A DNA stretch of 64,000 nucleotides from Cepaea nemoralis (GCA_014155875.1 JACEFZ010022354.1:156001-220000); one strand, 5' to 3'. Positions 34,967-46,504 are shown, counted from the first letter of the stretch. Translations and numbers: made by a program. Notes: generated from the sequence alone by a model not told the origin.

Positions 34967-35227
34967 CCCCCCCCCCACCCCTTTTTTTGGGGGGGGGGGG
35001 GGGGGTCATATCCTTTACTGTCAACACCAGCATCTTTCAGCTGTATGTTGATTTCTTGGCAAGATTACGCTCAGTAGTTTGCCATTGCTTTCTGAGCGGC
35101 CGGCTCACATACCCCATAAGTTACCGATGCGATTCGAACCACTGCTGATTCTAACCGTCATCACGTTACCGACGAGAATATACGAGATTACGGAGAAAAG
35201 TCATAACCTCTAAGCCACGAAGCCGGC
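34967..35227 (-). mobile_element. SINE A, full length
   Basis: Reversed head: gtggcttagaggttatgac (A box) and gtggttcgaatcg (B box), then the standard body ending ggatatgac. Perfect 12-bp target duplication tgaataggaccc lies at 34955-34966 and 35228-35239. Its tail is odd: C run, T run and G run in place of a plain A tail. Confidence 0.9.
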
Positions 35228-35291
35228 TGAATAGGACCCTGCTACTCTCATATAGACAGCCGTGGGAGTCTGCGGGTCAAGGGGATCGGGG

Positions 35292-35600
35292 TTTAGTTTA
35301 GTCGACGGATCAACATCACGGCACACGGGTGTAACCCATAAGTGCTCCGTTCTTCTCCTAACTCAAGCGTGAGTCCGGATAAACTCAGCTCAGTGCACGA
35401 ACTCCGTAGCACCAGCGAGGATCCTGAAATATTTTGGGTAGATTTTTAACTCAAAATGTTTTTCCCGGGCATAGCTGGTATGTTACTCTTTTTCGATTTC
35501 CAACTGCCGAGGGATGTTTTTTACGTGCGCAACAACACACACGGGCGTCCGATCTCACTACCCAGAGACCAGGGGAAGTTTTATTACTAGAAGTAGACTC
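35292..35600 (-). mobile_element. SINE I, 5'-truncated
   Basis: About 85-90% identical by eye to the 3' three-quarters of the copy at 23.1-23.5 kb, including the end tagtttagtcgacggatcaa. The tRNA-like head is missing. Confidence 0.8.
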
Positions 35601-35609
35601 TCGGTGAGT

Positions 35610-35770
35610 GATAGAGTCAATATCAAGCCGGCCGCCTTTACTTCCTAAAACATATTACAGTATCCATTTTAGGCCTGGCTAACCTAAGAGCACAGGTCAC
35701 TTTTGAAATATCCGCCCAATGTAGACTGGAACCCATGATGACCAGCCGCGCGGGTGAGTGTCTAGGGACT
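35610..35770 (-). mobile_element. SINE H copy (worn)
   Basis: gagtcaatatcaagccggcc, ttttaggcctggctaacct, gagcacaggtcac and ggaacccatgatgaccagc follow the order of the copy at 56.1-56.29 kb. Confidence 0.65.
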
Positions 35771-36563
35771 AGGCTACCATTACTCCCGTATCTTGATTGT
35801 GACTGTCCATTTATATCTTCTCCGTTATATAGCTCTATTATCCTTAAATCTTCCCTCCAATATAATTTTCAGAACATTGTGTCGTTTGGTGTGAACCAAA
35901 ATATATTTTTTTTAAATTTCTATTTCTCGTCTGCGCCTCTTTTGTTATCGAGTTCTTCTAGAATTTCCTTATCTGTCTCTTTTCCACTGTAACTCAGACC
36001 AGCCTTCTGTATATCCACATTTCCAAAGGCCCAGTTTCATGTTCCACCCTTTTCATCAAAGCCCATTCCTGCAATTCATACAGCACATTCAGATTGATCT
36101 GCTAACGTAAACATTTCAATAATGTACTGATATCTAAACTTTCATTGATTCTATAAATGATGGAGATATGTCAAAGAAAGTTTCATATCTAAGCTGGCAC
36201 TCAGCAAGCTAGCGATGAAAGATCACAAGCAAAACATCACATCATATCATATCACATCATATCATATCACATCGATCCAGTTAATTAAGGAAAGATTTCA
36301 CAGGAAACGTAGATATCTGGATTTACAACCCATTCGCAATCATAGTGTAAACTTTGCAAGCAAACCTTGTTAAGTAGAGGTGATATGGTATCGAAAACAG
36401 GAGATTGACAACTGTAAGATAGTATTAGAATCTGAAAGAACACAAAATAATAACGATGATTCTCAATGATTTTCACTACCAAAGTGTTTTTTTTAAAAAT
36501 CTTTGGATTACCCTGATCCTATAACAATTATGCTCTCGACGACGACGACAACAAAAACTTCAA

Positions 36564-36594
<31 letters not shown>

Positions 36595-36900
36595 GACGAC
36601 GACGATGACGACGACGACAACAACAATAACAACAACACTTATTGGATTGTGACAGTATGTCAGTGTTTTTCAGCAAAGTATTCTTGTTTATATGTATTTT
36701 ATTTTCGCTGATAAATACTTGGGTCGAAACGTTGTCTTGTATCTGTGTGAGTTATTCCTGTCGGTGAGCTCCCTAGTCACAGTCTGTACTGATTCGGATT
36801 CCAGGCTTCAAAGAGTCTAACAACTGGTGGAACATTTCCACCGCAACTTGTTCAACAACCAATGAAACAGTTCTAAAACGAGCGTACTATCTGATGCTTA
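35771..36900. other. Unassigned sequence with short simple repeats
   Basis: atcat pentamers at 36238-36275 and a GAC/AAC trinucleotide tract at 36538-36637. The rest shows no domain or copy elsewhere in the window. Confidence 0.45.
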
Positions 36901-36911
36901 TTAAAGATGAA

Positions 36912-37925
36912 GGTTCGTTAAGGAGAGGGTGTTGACGGTTATCATTGTGGAGTTAATGAGCGGGTGTTGACGGTTATTGTGGCGTTAATGAGCTGGTGTT
37001 GACGGTTATCATTGTGGAGTTAATGAGCGGGTGTTGACGGTTATTGTGGCGTTAATGAGCTGGTGTTGACGGTTATCATTGTGGAGTTAATGAGCTGGTG
37101 TTGACGGTTATTGTGGCGTTAATGAGCTGGTGTTGACGGTTATCATTGTGGAGTTAATGAGCTGGTGTTGACGGTTATTGTGGCGTTAATGAGCTGGTGT
37201 TGACGGTTATCATTGTGGAGTTAATGAGCTGGTGTTGACGGTTATTGTGGCGTTAATGAGCTGGTGTTGACGGTTATTGTGGCGTTAATGAGCTGGTGTT
37301 GACGGTTATCATTGTGGAGTTAATGAGCTGGTGTTGACGGTTATCATTGTGGAGTTAATGAGCGGGTGTTGACGGTTATTGTGGCGTTAATGAGCTGGTG
37401 TTGACGGTTATCATTGTGGAGTTAATGAGCGGGTGTTGACGGTTATTGTGGCGTTAATGAGCTGGTGTTGACGGTTATCATTGTGGAGTTAATGAGCGGG
37501 TGTTGACGGTTATTGTGGCGTTAATGAGCTGGTGTTGACGGTTATCATTGTGGAGTTAATGAGCGGGTGTTGATGGTTATTGTGGCGTTAATGAGCTGGT
37601 GTTGACGGTTATCATTGTGGAGTTAATGAGCTGGTGTTGACGGTTATTGTGGCGTTAATGAGCTGGTGTTGACGTTTATCATTGTGGAGTTAATGAGCGG
37701 GTGTTGATGGTTATTGTGGCGTTAATGAGCGGGTGTTGACGGTTATTGTGGCGTTAATGAGCGGGTGTTGACGGTTATCATTTTAGAGTTAATGAGCGGG
37801 TGTTGACGGTTATCATTTTAGAGTTAATGAGCGGGTGTTGACGGTTATCATTTTAGAGTTAATGAGCGGGTGTTGACGGTTATCATTTTAGAGTTAATGA
37901 GCGGGTGTTGACGGTTATCATTTTG
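36912..37925. repeat. Satellite of alternating 32- and 35-bp monomers
   Basis: Monomer a: gttaatgagcgggtgttgac, ggttattgtggc (32 bp). Monomer b: gttaatgagctggtgttgac, ggttatcattgtgga (35 bp). They mostly alternate as a 67-bp dimer for about 30 monomers. The last five are a third type ending attttaga. It abuts the 3' end of SINE E. Confidence 0.95.
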
Positions 37926-38330
37926 TCGTTATCTCGCTTTGCACTCAAGCTGTAGTCCACACAAGAGCTACCGCTTCTAATGCACTGGACTGATTTTTGT
38001 GTGTATATTTGCTTTCCTTACTACCAGTGTCGCTCGCCATAAGTTGAATTAACCCCGGCTCTGAGGTACTTGCAATTAGTTAGTTAGTTAGTTAGTCGAC
38101 AGATCATCCTCGTTGCACATCGAACCATTCAGTCCATAAGTGCTCGGATCCCCTCCTCAGCAAATCCCGCAGCATGTAGCGGCTAACGACGCCAGTTCTG
38201 TGTTGGTTTATCAATCTTCTTTGGCTTCCTGCGTAGTGTTCTTTACTTGCAATTGACTCCTCCAAGTCAAGGACGAGAAGTCAATATTTCAGTCCAATTG
38301 ACCAGTGTAACTGAACCGGATACCTCGACA
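37926..38330 (-). mobile_element. SINE E copy split by a LINE 3' end
   Basis: tatctcgctttgcactcaag to 38077 and gactcctccaagtcaaggac from 38255 are consecutive parts of SINE E. 38078-38243 is a later insertion. Confidence 0.8.
38078..38243 (-). mobile_element. LINE 3' end with (CTAA)n tail, 166 bp
   Basis: Over 95% identical by eye to the terminal 160 bases of the LINE at 44.37-46.48 kb, including the C-terminal codons, 3' UTR and ttagttagttag tail. Flanked by perfect 11-bp duplications tacttgcaatt at 38067-38077 and 38244-38254. Confidence 0.9.
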
Positions 38331-38331
38331 T

Positions 38332-38760
38332 TATATGTTTCTCAGCTTATCTGCTTGTTGCCAATGTTTCACATGCATACGCCAACACTCTTTTTCTCAC
38401 TGTCGTCGACAGCTGTTTACTGGTTAATATATTCTCCATCTTGCAAAAGCCTACTTTAGCCCAGGTGATTCTTTTTCTAATCACTTCAATGCATCTCGCC
38501 CCAAATGTTATGACTGGTCCAAGATGGTTGTATCGATTCAACTGGTTAAGAATTATCTCATTTACTAGGATTGTGGCGTTACTTTTATCCTTGAGATGAT
38601 TATAATTTCCGTTTTCTTACAACGTAATTCTAACCCCGGTTGCTCGCTGTGTGCAATAATAGAATACACAAAATGCAGCAAATCCTGCGCATTGTTTGCA
38701 ATCAATGCTGTATCATCTTCATATCGATGACGTGCGCATATGAGAAGTTTGTGCAAAGAA
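38332..38760 (-). pseudogene. RTE-like RT fragment
   Basis: Two minus frames: RHRYEDDTALIANNAQDLLH with SEQPGLELRCKKTEIIII, then RYNHLGPVITFGARCIEVI and GFCKMENILTSKQLS ... YACETLATS. It aligns with 30.79-31.2 kb. The catalytic YADD is now YEDD and the frame is broken. Confidence 0.8.
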
Positions 38761-38769
38761 AACGGGGGT

Positions 38770-38924
38770 CGTTAGCATTCATACACTGGGGTATTTGCTG
38801 AAGGGGGTCGGACGTTTGTTGGTGCATCTCGAATGTCGGCCAGTCGCTTCTGGTAATCGATAATCAGCAACCAGGAGGTATTATAGGAATAATCAAACAG
38901 TCTAGGAAGTGCAAGAGAACATAC
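38770..38924. other. Unassigned spacer
   Basis: Nothing recognised between the RT fragment and the 60-bp array. Confidence 0.4.
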
Positions 38925-40485
38925 ATGAGAACACGCACAGGGGCAAATAATAAAATGTTCAAGAGAACATGCAAGCAAATGTGTAAGACAGCATACATGA
39001 GAACTAAAACAGGAAATACAAGAGAGCACATAAGAAAGCGTATAAGAAAACACACAAGAGAACACATAAGAGAACAGACAATAGAGTATTTAAGAGAAAA
39101 TATGAGAGAACACACAAGAGAGTATGTAAGAGAAAGCATAATAGAACGCACAAGAGAGTATGTAAGAGAAAGCATAAGAGAACGCACAAGAGAATACACA
39201 ATAGAACACACAAGAGAATGTAAGAGAAAGCATAAGAGAACGCACAAGAGAATATACAATAGAACACACAAGAGAGTATGTAAGAGAAAGCAAAAGAGAA
39301 CATACAAGAGAACAGACAATAGAACACACAAGAGAGTATGTAAGAGAAAGCATAAGAGAACATGCAAGAGAATACACAAGAGAACGCACAAGAGAGTATG
39401 TAAGAGAAAGCATACGAGAACGCACAAGAGAGTATGTAAGAGAAAGCATAAGAGAACACACAAGAGAATACACAAGATAACACACAAGAGAGTATGTAAG
39501 AGAAAGCATAAGAGAACGCTCAAGAGAATACACAAGATAACATACAAGAGAGTATGTAAGAGAAAGCATAAGAGAACGCTCAAGAGAATACACAATATAA
39601 CACACAAGAGAGTATGTAAGAGAAAGCATAAGAGAACGCTCAAGAGAATACACAAGATAACATACAAGAGAGTATGTAAGAGAAAGCATAAGAGAACGCT
39701 CAAGAGAATACACAAGATAACATACAAGAGAGTATGTAAGAGAAAGCATAAGAGAACGCTCAAGAGAATACACAATAGAACACACAAGAGAGTATGTAAG
39801 AGAAAGCATAAGAGAACGCTCAAGAGAATACACAAGATAACACACAAGAGAGTATGTAAGAGAAAGCATAAGAGAACGCTCAAGAGTATACACAAGATAA
39901 CATACAAGAGAGTATGTAAGAGAAAGCGTAAGAGAACGCTCAAGAGAATACACAATAGAACACACAAGATAATTTGTAAGACAAAGTATAAGAGAATATA
40001 GAAGACACCACAAGGGAACATACAAGGGAAGGTATGTTAAAACGTATAAGAGAAGACAACGAAAACGTACAATAAAATGGATAACATAACATAGAAGAGA
40101 AACTACACGGGAACACAAAAGAGAACATACATGAGAACATACAAGAGAACATATTGAAAACACACGAGAACGTACAAGAGAACGCAAAAGAAGAAATACA
40201 AGAGAAATATAAGAGACACACAAGAGTACATTTAAGATAATATGGAAGAAAACATATGTGAGAACATACAAGAGAACATTCAAGAGATCATGCATTAGAA
40301 CATACGAGAGAACAGAAACGATAACATACAAGAGAACATTCAAGAGACAGTGCATTAGAACATTCGGGAGAACTGAAAGGAGAACATACAAGAGAACATT
40401 CAAGAGACCATGCATCAGAACATACGGGAGAACAGAACGGAGAACATACAAGAAAGAACACAAGAGAGTATGTAAGAGTGTCTAC
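38925..40485. repeat. Minisatellite of ~12-bp subunits in a 60-bp higher-order unit
   Basis: Basic word aagagaacayac. From about 39400 to 39980 five variants form a regular 60-bp unit (agagaacgctcaagagaata, cacaagataacacacaagag, agtatgtaagagaaagcata). The edges are irregular. Because 60 is divisible by three and the unit has no stop in several frames, open frames of 358-457 codons appear on both strands; I do not regard them as genes. Confidence 0.95.
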
Positions 40486-40602
40486 GGGTTTGTCAGATAT
40501 GGTATGGTGTTGATTCTTAGCAACTAAGATTATATCTGGATTCCTTAACGGCCATCTTGAGTTAGAGGCACAAGGTTTACCTTCAATACACATTGCCCCA
40601 AA

Positions 40603-40604
<2 letters not shown>

Positions 40605-40693
<89 letters not shown>

Positions 40694-40912
40694 AGAGAAG
40701 TGGGAGGGAGAAAGAAAGTGTGAGAGAATACAGGAAGAAAGAGGGGAGAGAGAGAGAGGGATGGTTGGAGGGAAAAGAGAGAGACAGAGAGAGGGAGAGT
40801 AAGAGAGGGAGGTAGGGAAAGAGAGACAGAGTAGGAGTGCGAGATGGAGGGTCGGGGGGGGGGGTAGAACCATAGAAAGAGGGAGAATTAGAGAGAGAGA
40901 GAGAGAGAGAGT

Positions 40913-40944
<32 letters not shown>

Positions 40945-41225
40945 GAGAGAGATTGTGATAGGGAGGGTGGGAGGAAAAAGAGACAGACATGGGAGAGTGC
41001 GAGAGGGAGAGTGGGGGATGGAGAGAAACAGAAACATAGAAATGAGAGAGAGTGCGAGAGGGAGAGGGATGAAAAGAGAGAGAGACAGAGAGGTGGGAAA
41101 GTGCGGAAGGGAGGGAGTCAGGGAGGGAAAAGAGAGAGAGAGACAGAGACAGAGAAAGAGATGAAGAGAGAGCGAGAGGGAGGGGCGAAGAGAGGAAGTG
41201 AGAGAGGGAAGGAGAGCGAGATAGT
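40605..41225. repeat. (GA)n and GA-rich tract
   Basis: About 85 bases of pure ga, then 530 bases of impure purine-rich sequence with short cag and gaca runs. Confidence 0.9.
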
Positions 41226-41227
41226 GA

Positions 41228-41600
41228 ACGAACGAACGAACGAACTTTATTTTAAAAGGGTAACAAATTGGGCACGCAGGCCCGTCTTACATTCGGTCCT
41301 TTCAATATCTCATCTTTCATTCATCACATGTGCATGTTACATTTAAATAGGGGGGGGGGGGGGGGAACATTGTCAAGTGGATTTTGTAAGCATAAACAAT
41401 GCATATTACGCATTGTACATTCACATGGGAAAAAAAACATTGTCAAATGAAAGTTGTAAACATAAACAGTGCATATTGCAATGTTGTGAGACACATCCCC
41501 CATCCACCCTCACACCCCGCAGCCACCCACACATCCCCCCCCAACAACACCCCCCTCATCCACCCACACATACCTCCACGCACTCACACAGACTCATTGT
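41228..41600 (-). mobile_element. Element X copy 2
   Basis: Minus strand: CA-rich end, then acaatgttttttt, and gccgaatg-like / gtaagacgggcctgcgtgcc, caatttgttacccttttaaa, ataaagtt with (CGTT)n tail. Matches copy 1 (230-420) and copy 3 (55.08-55.28 kb). A G run interrupts it at 41350. Confidence 0.7.
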
Positions 41601-41639
41601 GTGAGTTAGGGTGGCAGGGAGGGGGGATGAGAGAGGGAG

Positions 41640-41664
41640 AGAGAGTGCGCGCGTACGACTGGAA

Positions 41665-41702
<38 letters not shown>

Positions 41703-42045
41703 ACAGGCAGACAGACAGAAAGCAATGGGAGATCGTGTTAGAGCCCGCCAAAGCAACGACCCTGTCAGGTAACACACATAAAATCCATTGTGAACCCAAC
41801 CACAGAGAGATTAATGAGTAAGCCCTGCTGAACTAGCCCTAGGGCAAACACCAAAACCACACAAAGGCCAGCAACAGCCTATAATTAATAAATCTTGACA
41901 TCAGCTTTCCAATTCTGTGTCGGCTGTCTGAGAGCGGATAAACCTATACTGGATCCCCGACCTCAGATGTGTCCAAGGATGACAGCTGACTGAGCCACAA
42001 ATTACCGCCCCTGGTCGAGCAGCTACTCGTGTCGACAAGAGGTAC
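41640..42045. other. (GA)n block and unassigned sequence
   Basis: (GA)n at 41668-41697 with a short gaca run, then about 300 bases with no recognised feature. Confidence 0.5.
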
Positions 42046-44124
42046 ATAATAACAAGATAATTGTGGAGATATAACAAAAATAATAAGAAAATTGTTGAGA
42101 TATAACATCAATACTCACAAGATAATTGTGGAGATAATGAATATTTGTGAAGTCTTACTAGACTTTGCATGTAGAATACATTTGAAAAATGAAGTAGATG
42201 ATGTCATCATAAAATGTGCTACACAATTCCTTAAACTATTTACAATAGTTACTGCTATAGTCTAACGCTGTTTTGGGGAAGCTGGAAAGTACCAACGTAG
42301 TATTCAATATAACATGTATTGGAAATGTCCACCACGAGCTTCAAGGCATGACTACACGTCTCTTCATATTGTCAAATACCTTCTGCAGCGACACGTCTGC
42401 GGCGGAATCGACATACAAAATGTAGTGAAACCTAACAAACATCCGGAATAATAACAATTATAACAAGATGATTGTGGAGATTTAACAATAACAAGATAAC
42501 TGTGAAGATATAACAATAATAATTCCATGATAATTGTGAAGATATAACAACAATAATATAAGATAATTGTGGATATATGTAACAATAACAAAATAATAGT
42601 GGAGATAAAAGAACAATAATAACAAGATAATTGTGCAGATATAACACTAATAATATCAACATAACTGTGGTGTTATACCAACAAAAACAAGATAATTATG
42701 GAGGTATAACAACAATAACACGATATATGTGGAGATATAACAACAATAATAACAAGATATATGTGGAGATATAACAACAACAATAACAAGATATATGTGG
42801 AGATATAACAATAACAAGATATATGTGGAGATATAACAACAATAACAAGATATATGTGGAGATATAACAATAACAATAACAAGATATATGTGGAGATATA
42901 ACACCAATAACAAGGTATATGTGGAGATATAACACCAATAATAAGATATATGTGGAGATATAACAATAACAAGATATATGTGGAGATATAACAATAACAA
43001 GATATATGTGGAGATATCACAATAACAATAACAAGATATATGTGGAGATATAACAATAACAATAACAAGATATATGTGGAGATATAACAATAACAATAAC
43101 AAGATATATGTGGAGATATAACAATAACAATAACAAGATATATGTGGGGATATAACAACAACAATAACAAGATATATGTGGGGATATAACAACAACAATA
43201 ACAAGATATATGTGGAGATATAACGACAACAATAACAAGATATATGTGGAGATATAACAACAATAACAAGATATATGTGGAGATATAACAACAATAACAA
43301 GATATATGTGGAGATATAACATCAATAACAAGATATATGTGGAGATATAACAACAATAACAAGATATATGTGGAGATATAACAATAACAATAACAAGATA
43401 TATGTGGAGATATAACAACAATAACAAGATATATGTGGAGATATAACAACAATAACAAGATATATGTGGAGATATAACAACAATAACAAGATATATGTGG
43501 AGATATAACAACAACAATAACATGATATATGTGGAGATATAACAACAATAACAAGATATATGTGGAGATGTAACAACAACAATAACAAGATATATGTGGG
43601 GGTATAACAACAACAATAACAAGATATATGTGGAGATATAACACCAATAACAAGATATATGTTGAGATATAACACCAATAACAAGATACATGTGGAGATA
43701 TAACAATAACAAGATATATGTGGAGATATAACAACAATAACAATATATATGTGGGGGTATAACAACAACAATAACAAGATATATGTGGAGATATAACAAT
43801 AACAAGATATATGTGGAGATATAACAATAACAAGATATATGTGGAGATATAACAATAACAAGATATATGTGGAGATATAACAATAACAAGATATATGTGG
43901 AGATATAACAATAACAAGATATATGTAGAGATATAACAATAACAAGATATATGTGGAGATATAACAATAACAAGATATATGTGGAGATATAACAATAACA
44001 AGATATATGTGGAGATATAACAATAACAAGATATATGTGGAGATATAACAATAACAAGATATATGTGGAGATATAACAATAACAAGATATATGTGGAGAT
44101 ATAACAACAACAATAACAAGATAC
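42046..44124. repeat. 28-bp minisatellite with AAC/AAT length steps
   Basis: Core aacaagatatatgtggagat, ataacaat (28 bp). Many units gain one or two extra aac or aat triplets (31, 34 bp). The right third (43.8-44.1 kb) is almost pure 28-mers. The left edge is diverged and interrupted by a mariner-type fragment. Long hydrophobic frames (up to 497 codons) are artefacts of the stop-free unit. Confidence 0.95.
42140..42440. mobile_element. Mariner-type fragment, relative of 25.29-25.78 kb
   Basis: Left part gtgaagtcttactagacttt, gcatgtagaa and right part tacaaaatgtagtgaaacc are the inverted ends in worn form. The inside shares ggggaagctg and the following words with the first element. Minus strand reads CLEARGGHFQYML, like a mariner transposase C-terminus. 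It interrupts the 28-bp array. Confidence 0.7.
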
Positions 44125-44127
44125 CCA

Positions 44128-44300
44128 TGGAGCTGCGGTAGCCCTGAGACACATGAACCGATACACCCACTCGATGGTTCGAAATCTGCCTCGTGAGATT
44201 TGGAGGCAGATCGCCTTGCGTTGATGTCAATGGTGTGATGCGTGGTCCATTCAGAAAGTAATGGCAAACTACTGAACTAAACAAACAGTCAATAGGTTCA
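44128..44300 (+). mobile_element. SINE A-like copy
   Basis: Head region with gatggttcgaaatctgcc (B box), then gccttgcgttgatgtcaat, ggtgtgatgcg, attcagaaagtaatggcaaa and ctactgaac. It forms a subgroup with the copy at 3.01 kb. Confidence 0.65.
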
Positions 44301-44369
44301 GGGTTTGGCTGTAACGTTATATTTGTTTTTACACTACATAAGTATAGATATACTAAAGTTCTAGCATTA

Positions 44370-46484
44370 GTTAGTTAGTTAGTCGACAGATCATCCTCGT
44401 TGCACATCGGACCATTCAGTTCATAAGTGCTCGGATCCCCTCCTCAGCAAATCCCGCAGCGTGTAGCGGCTAACGACGCCAGTTCTGTGTTGGTTTATCA
44501 ATCTTCTTTGGCTTCCTGCGTAGTGTTCTTGTTTGGCCACCCCTCTTTTAATTTGCTGCTCTCGCAGTCTGGCCATTGTTGTAGATTCACAGTCATCACT
44601 TGGTTCTTGCAAAAGTCTCACTTCTCGTAGAGCATTCAGAATGTCAGCCTGGCCCATGGCGCGTCCGCCCTCCACAGTAGCCTCACCTGCGAGCTTGTCA
44701 GCCCGCTCATTTCCTTGTACTCCCGCATGACCTGGCACGAAGATGAAACTAATCTTTGCCAGCCGAGACCGCTCCAGAGGCAGCAACCATTCTCTTCGGA
44801 TCGACCCCTCCTCTATCCTCTTGATCATGTTCATTGAGTCGCTAAGGAAACAAGCCCTAGTGAATGTCTGTGTCTCGAGCCATGTTATTGCTTTACTTAC
44901 TGCCATGACTTCCATGGTCAGGCTACTTGTGGTTTCAGTGAAAGCACCAGAGTCCTCCTTCACAATTCTCCCTCCGGCCCGAGCTGTAAAGGCCCATGAG
45001 CTTCTCACGTGTCGGACGACCGACCCATCTGTGTAGATGACCGCGTCACTGTCTAGCGAATTCTCGAAAATCAACGCTTGTACTTCAGCCTCCACAGCAG
45101 CCGGATTTTCTTGTCTGCATTTTCTATCTAGTTGGATGCAAACTGAAAAGGATGTGCAGAAGTCTGTTGGCACTTGCACCCACTCCTCGCCAGGTTCTAA
45201 GTCCTCAAGTGAACACACCTGTTGAAGAATGTCTTCGGCTTGACCCATCCACGACCGTCCTCTTTTTAACCTGCTGCCCTTCACCTTCCTAATTTCACTA
45301 TGCAGTGGATGCTGTGTGTTTGCGTTAATTCTGAGGTAGGCGCGTGCCCTGCAAACTTGCATTCTCTCTTCAATGGTTGGAAAATCAAGAAGGTAGCGCA
45401 TCGCCCTGCATGCTGTATCTCTTGTACATCCAAGAATAATGCGCATAGCTTCATTCTGTATCCTTTCCATCCTTTCTATCTGCTTATGGCTGAGAGTCAG
45501 GATTGCCATTGCATACTCCAAAACAGACATGACCAGCCCCTCGTACAGAAGACATAGATAGGCGCTGCTCACAGTTTGCTGCCGCCATCACCAGCATCGC
45601 TGCCAAGCCCCGCTTGGCCTTTGTTATCACCTGGTCTATGTGCACATTATAAGCAAGGCTTCGATCAAACCGTATCCCCAGGTAATTCATTGCCTGCGTT
45701 CTTTCCACCGTCTCTGAACACAGCATTACAGTTGGTGTTGGATTGTTGACAATATGATTATTCAACGAGAACCAAGTCACTGTTGCCTTTGTTGGGTTGA
45801 CCATTGCCCCAGCTTCATCACACCAAGTACTTATGCGATTGAGTTCGGTTTGTAGTTCCACAGCAACCTCCTCTCTATCCTTACCCTGATGATACACTAA
45901 AACATCATCGGCATATGACAATGTCCTGCCAGGTCCAGTGATCTGCTCACTGGTGATTCTCACTGTGTAGGCGTTGAACAGTACCGGAGATAATGGTGAT
46001 CCCTTGTGGTAGGCCAGGATATATTGTTGTTGGTTCCGAAGTCCAACTGCCACATCTAAAAACTACTTTCCGTTGGAAGAGGGCTGCAGCGATCCAACTA
46101 AGGAGGAATGGACTTACGTTTAGTTCAAGAAGCTGAAACATTAAAAAATCCAGTGGTACTCTGTTGTATGCGTCCTCAAGATCAATCGCTGCAGCAACAG
46201 TTTCAGTGCCTGAGTGGAAACCTTCATAGACATCATGGGCAAAGACTGCTGCATTGGTCCAGGTTTCTCTTTTTGGACGGTACCCACCCAGGGTAGGTGG
46301 GAAAACACCTTGCCTCTCTAGTTGGCTTGATATTTTCCTGGCAATTACCTTCTCCAGCAGCTTGCCTACTGTATTCTGCATGGTTATAATTCGATATCCC
46401 TGAATTTTTGTGTGGTCTTTGTCAGGCTTCGGCAAGGGAATCAGATAGCTATGTAACCATTCCTCCTTGATGCTAGCACTCCCT
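44370..46484 (-). mobile_element. 5'-truncated LINE (RT + RNase H) with (CTAA)n tail
   Basis: Perfect 13-bp target duplication agttctagcatta at 44357-44369 and 46485-46497. Minus-strand 3' end: stop codon, a ~50-base 3' UTR (cttatgaactgaatgg ... gatctgtcgac), then ctaa repeats. The 5' end lies at the start of the RT domain. A 166-bp copy of its 3' end sits at 38.08 kb, showing the family was mobile. SINE I shares its terminal words. Confidence 0.9.
44421..46484 (-). pseudogene. LINE ORF2 part: reverse transcriptase and RNase H, two frameshifts
   Basis: First frame (46484 to ~46003): IPLPKPDKDHTKIQGYRIIT, AAAIDLEDAYNRVPLDFLM, then LPQG. One extra base moves it to frame two: GSPLSPVLFNAY, TLSYADDVLVYHQG (catalytic YADD). 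A shift near 45555 moves it to frame three: LLYEGLVMSVLEY. In that 383-codon segment RNase H has YTDGS (Asp181), MEVMAV (Glu221), LSDSMNMI (Asp245) and VPGHAGVQGNERADKL (His282, Asp292), all intact. The endonuclease and ORF1 are absent through 5' truncation. With only two frameshifts it is a fairly young copy. RNase H LINEs of the I group are the nearest class; the clade is not certain. Confidence 0.88.
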
Positions 46485-46504
46485 AGTTCTAGCATTAATG
46501 AACT

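Noticed and set aside
38864..40463. Open frames of 385, 457 and 358 codons on both strands
   Set aside because: They lie wholly in the 60-bp array; the unit length is a multiple of three and lacks stops, so long frames arise automatically in several frames at once.
42656..44284. Hydrophobic open frames of 214-497 codons resembling membrane proteins
   Set aside because: By-product of the stop-free 28-bp minisatellite; overlapping frames of the same strand give the same cyclic peptide.
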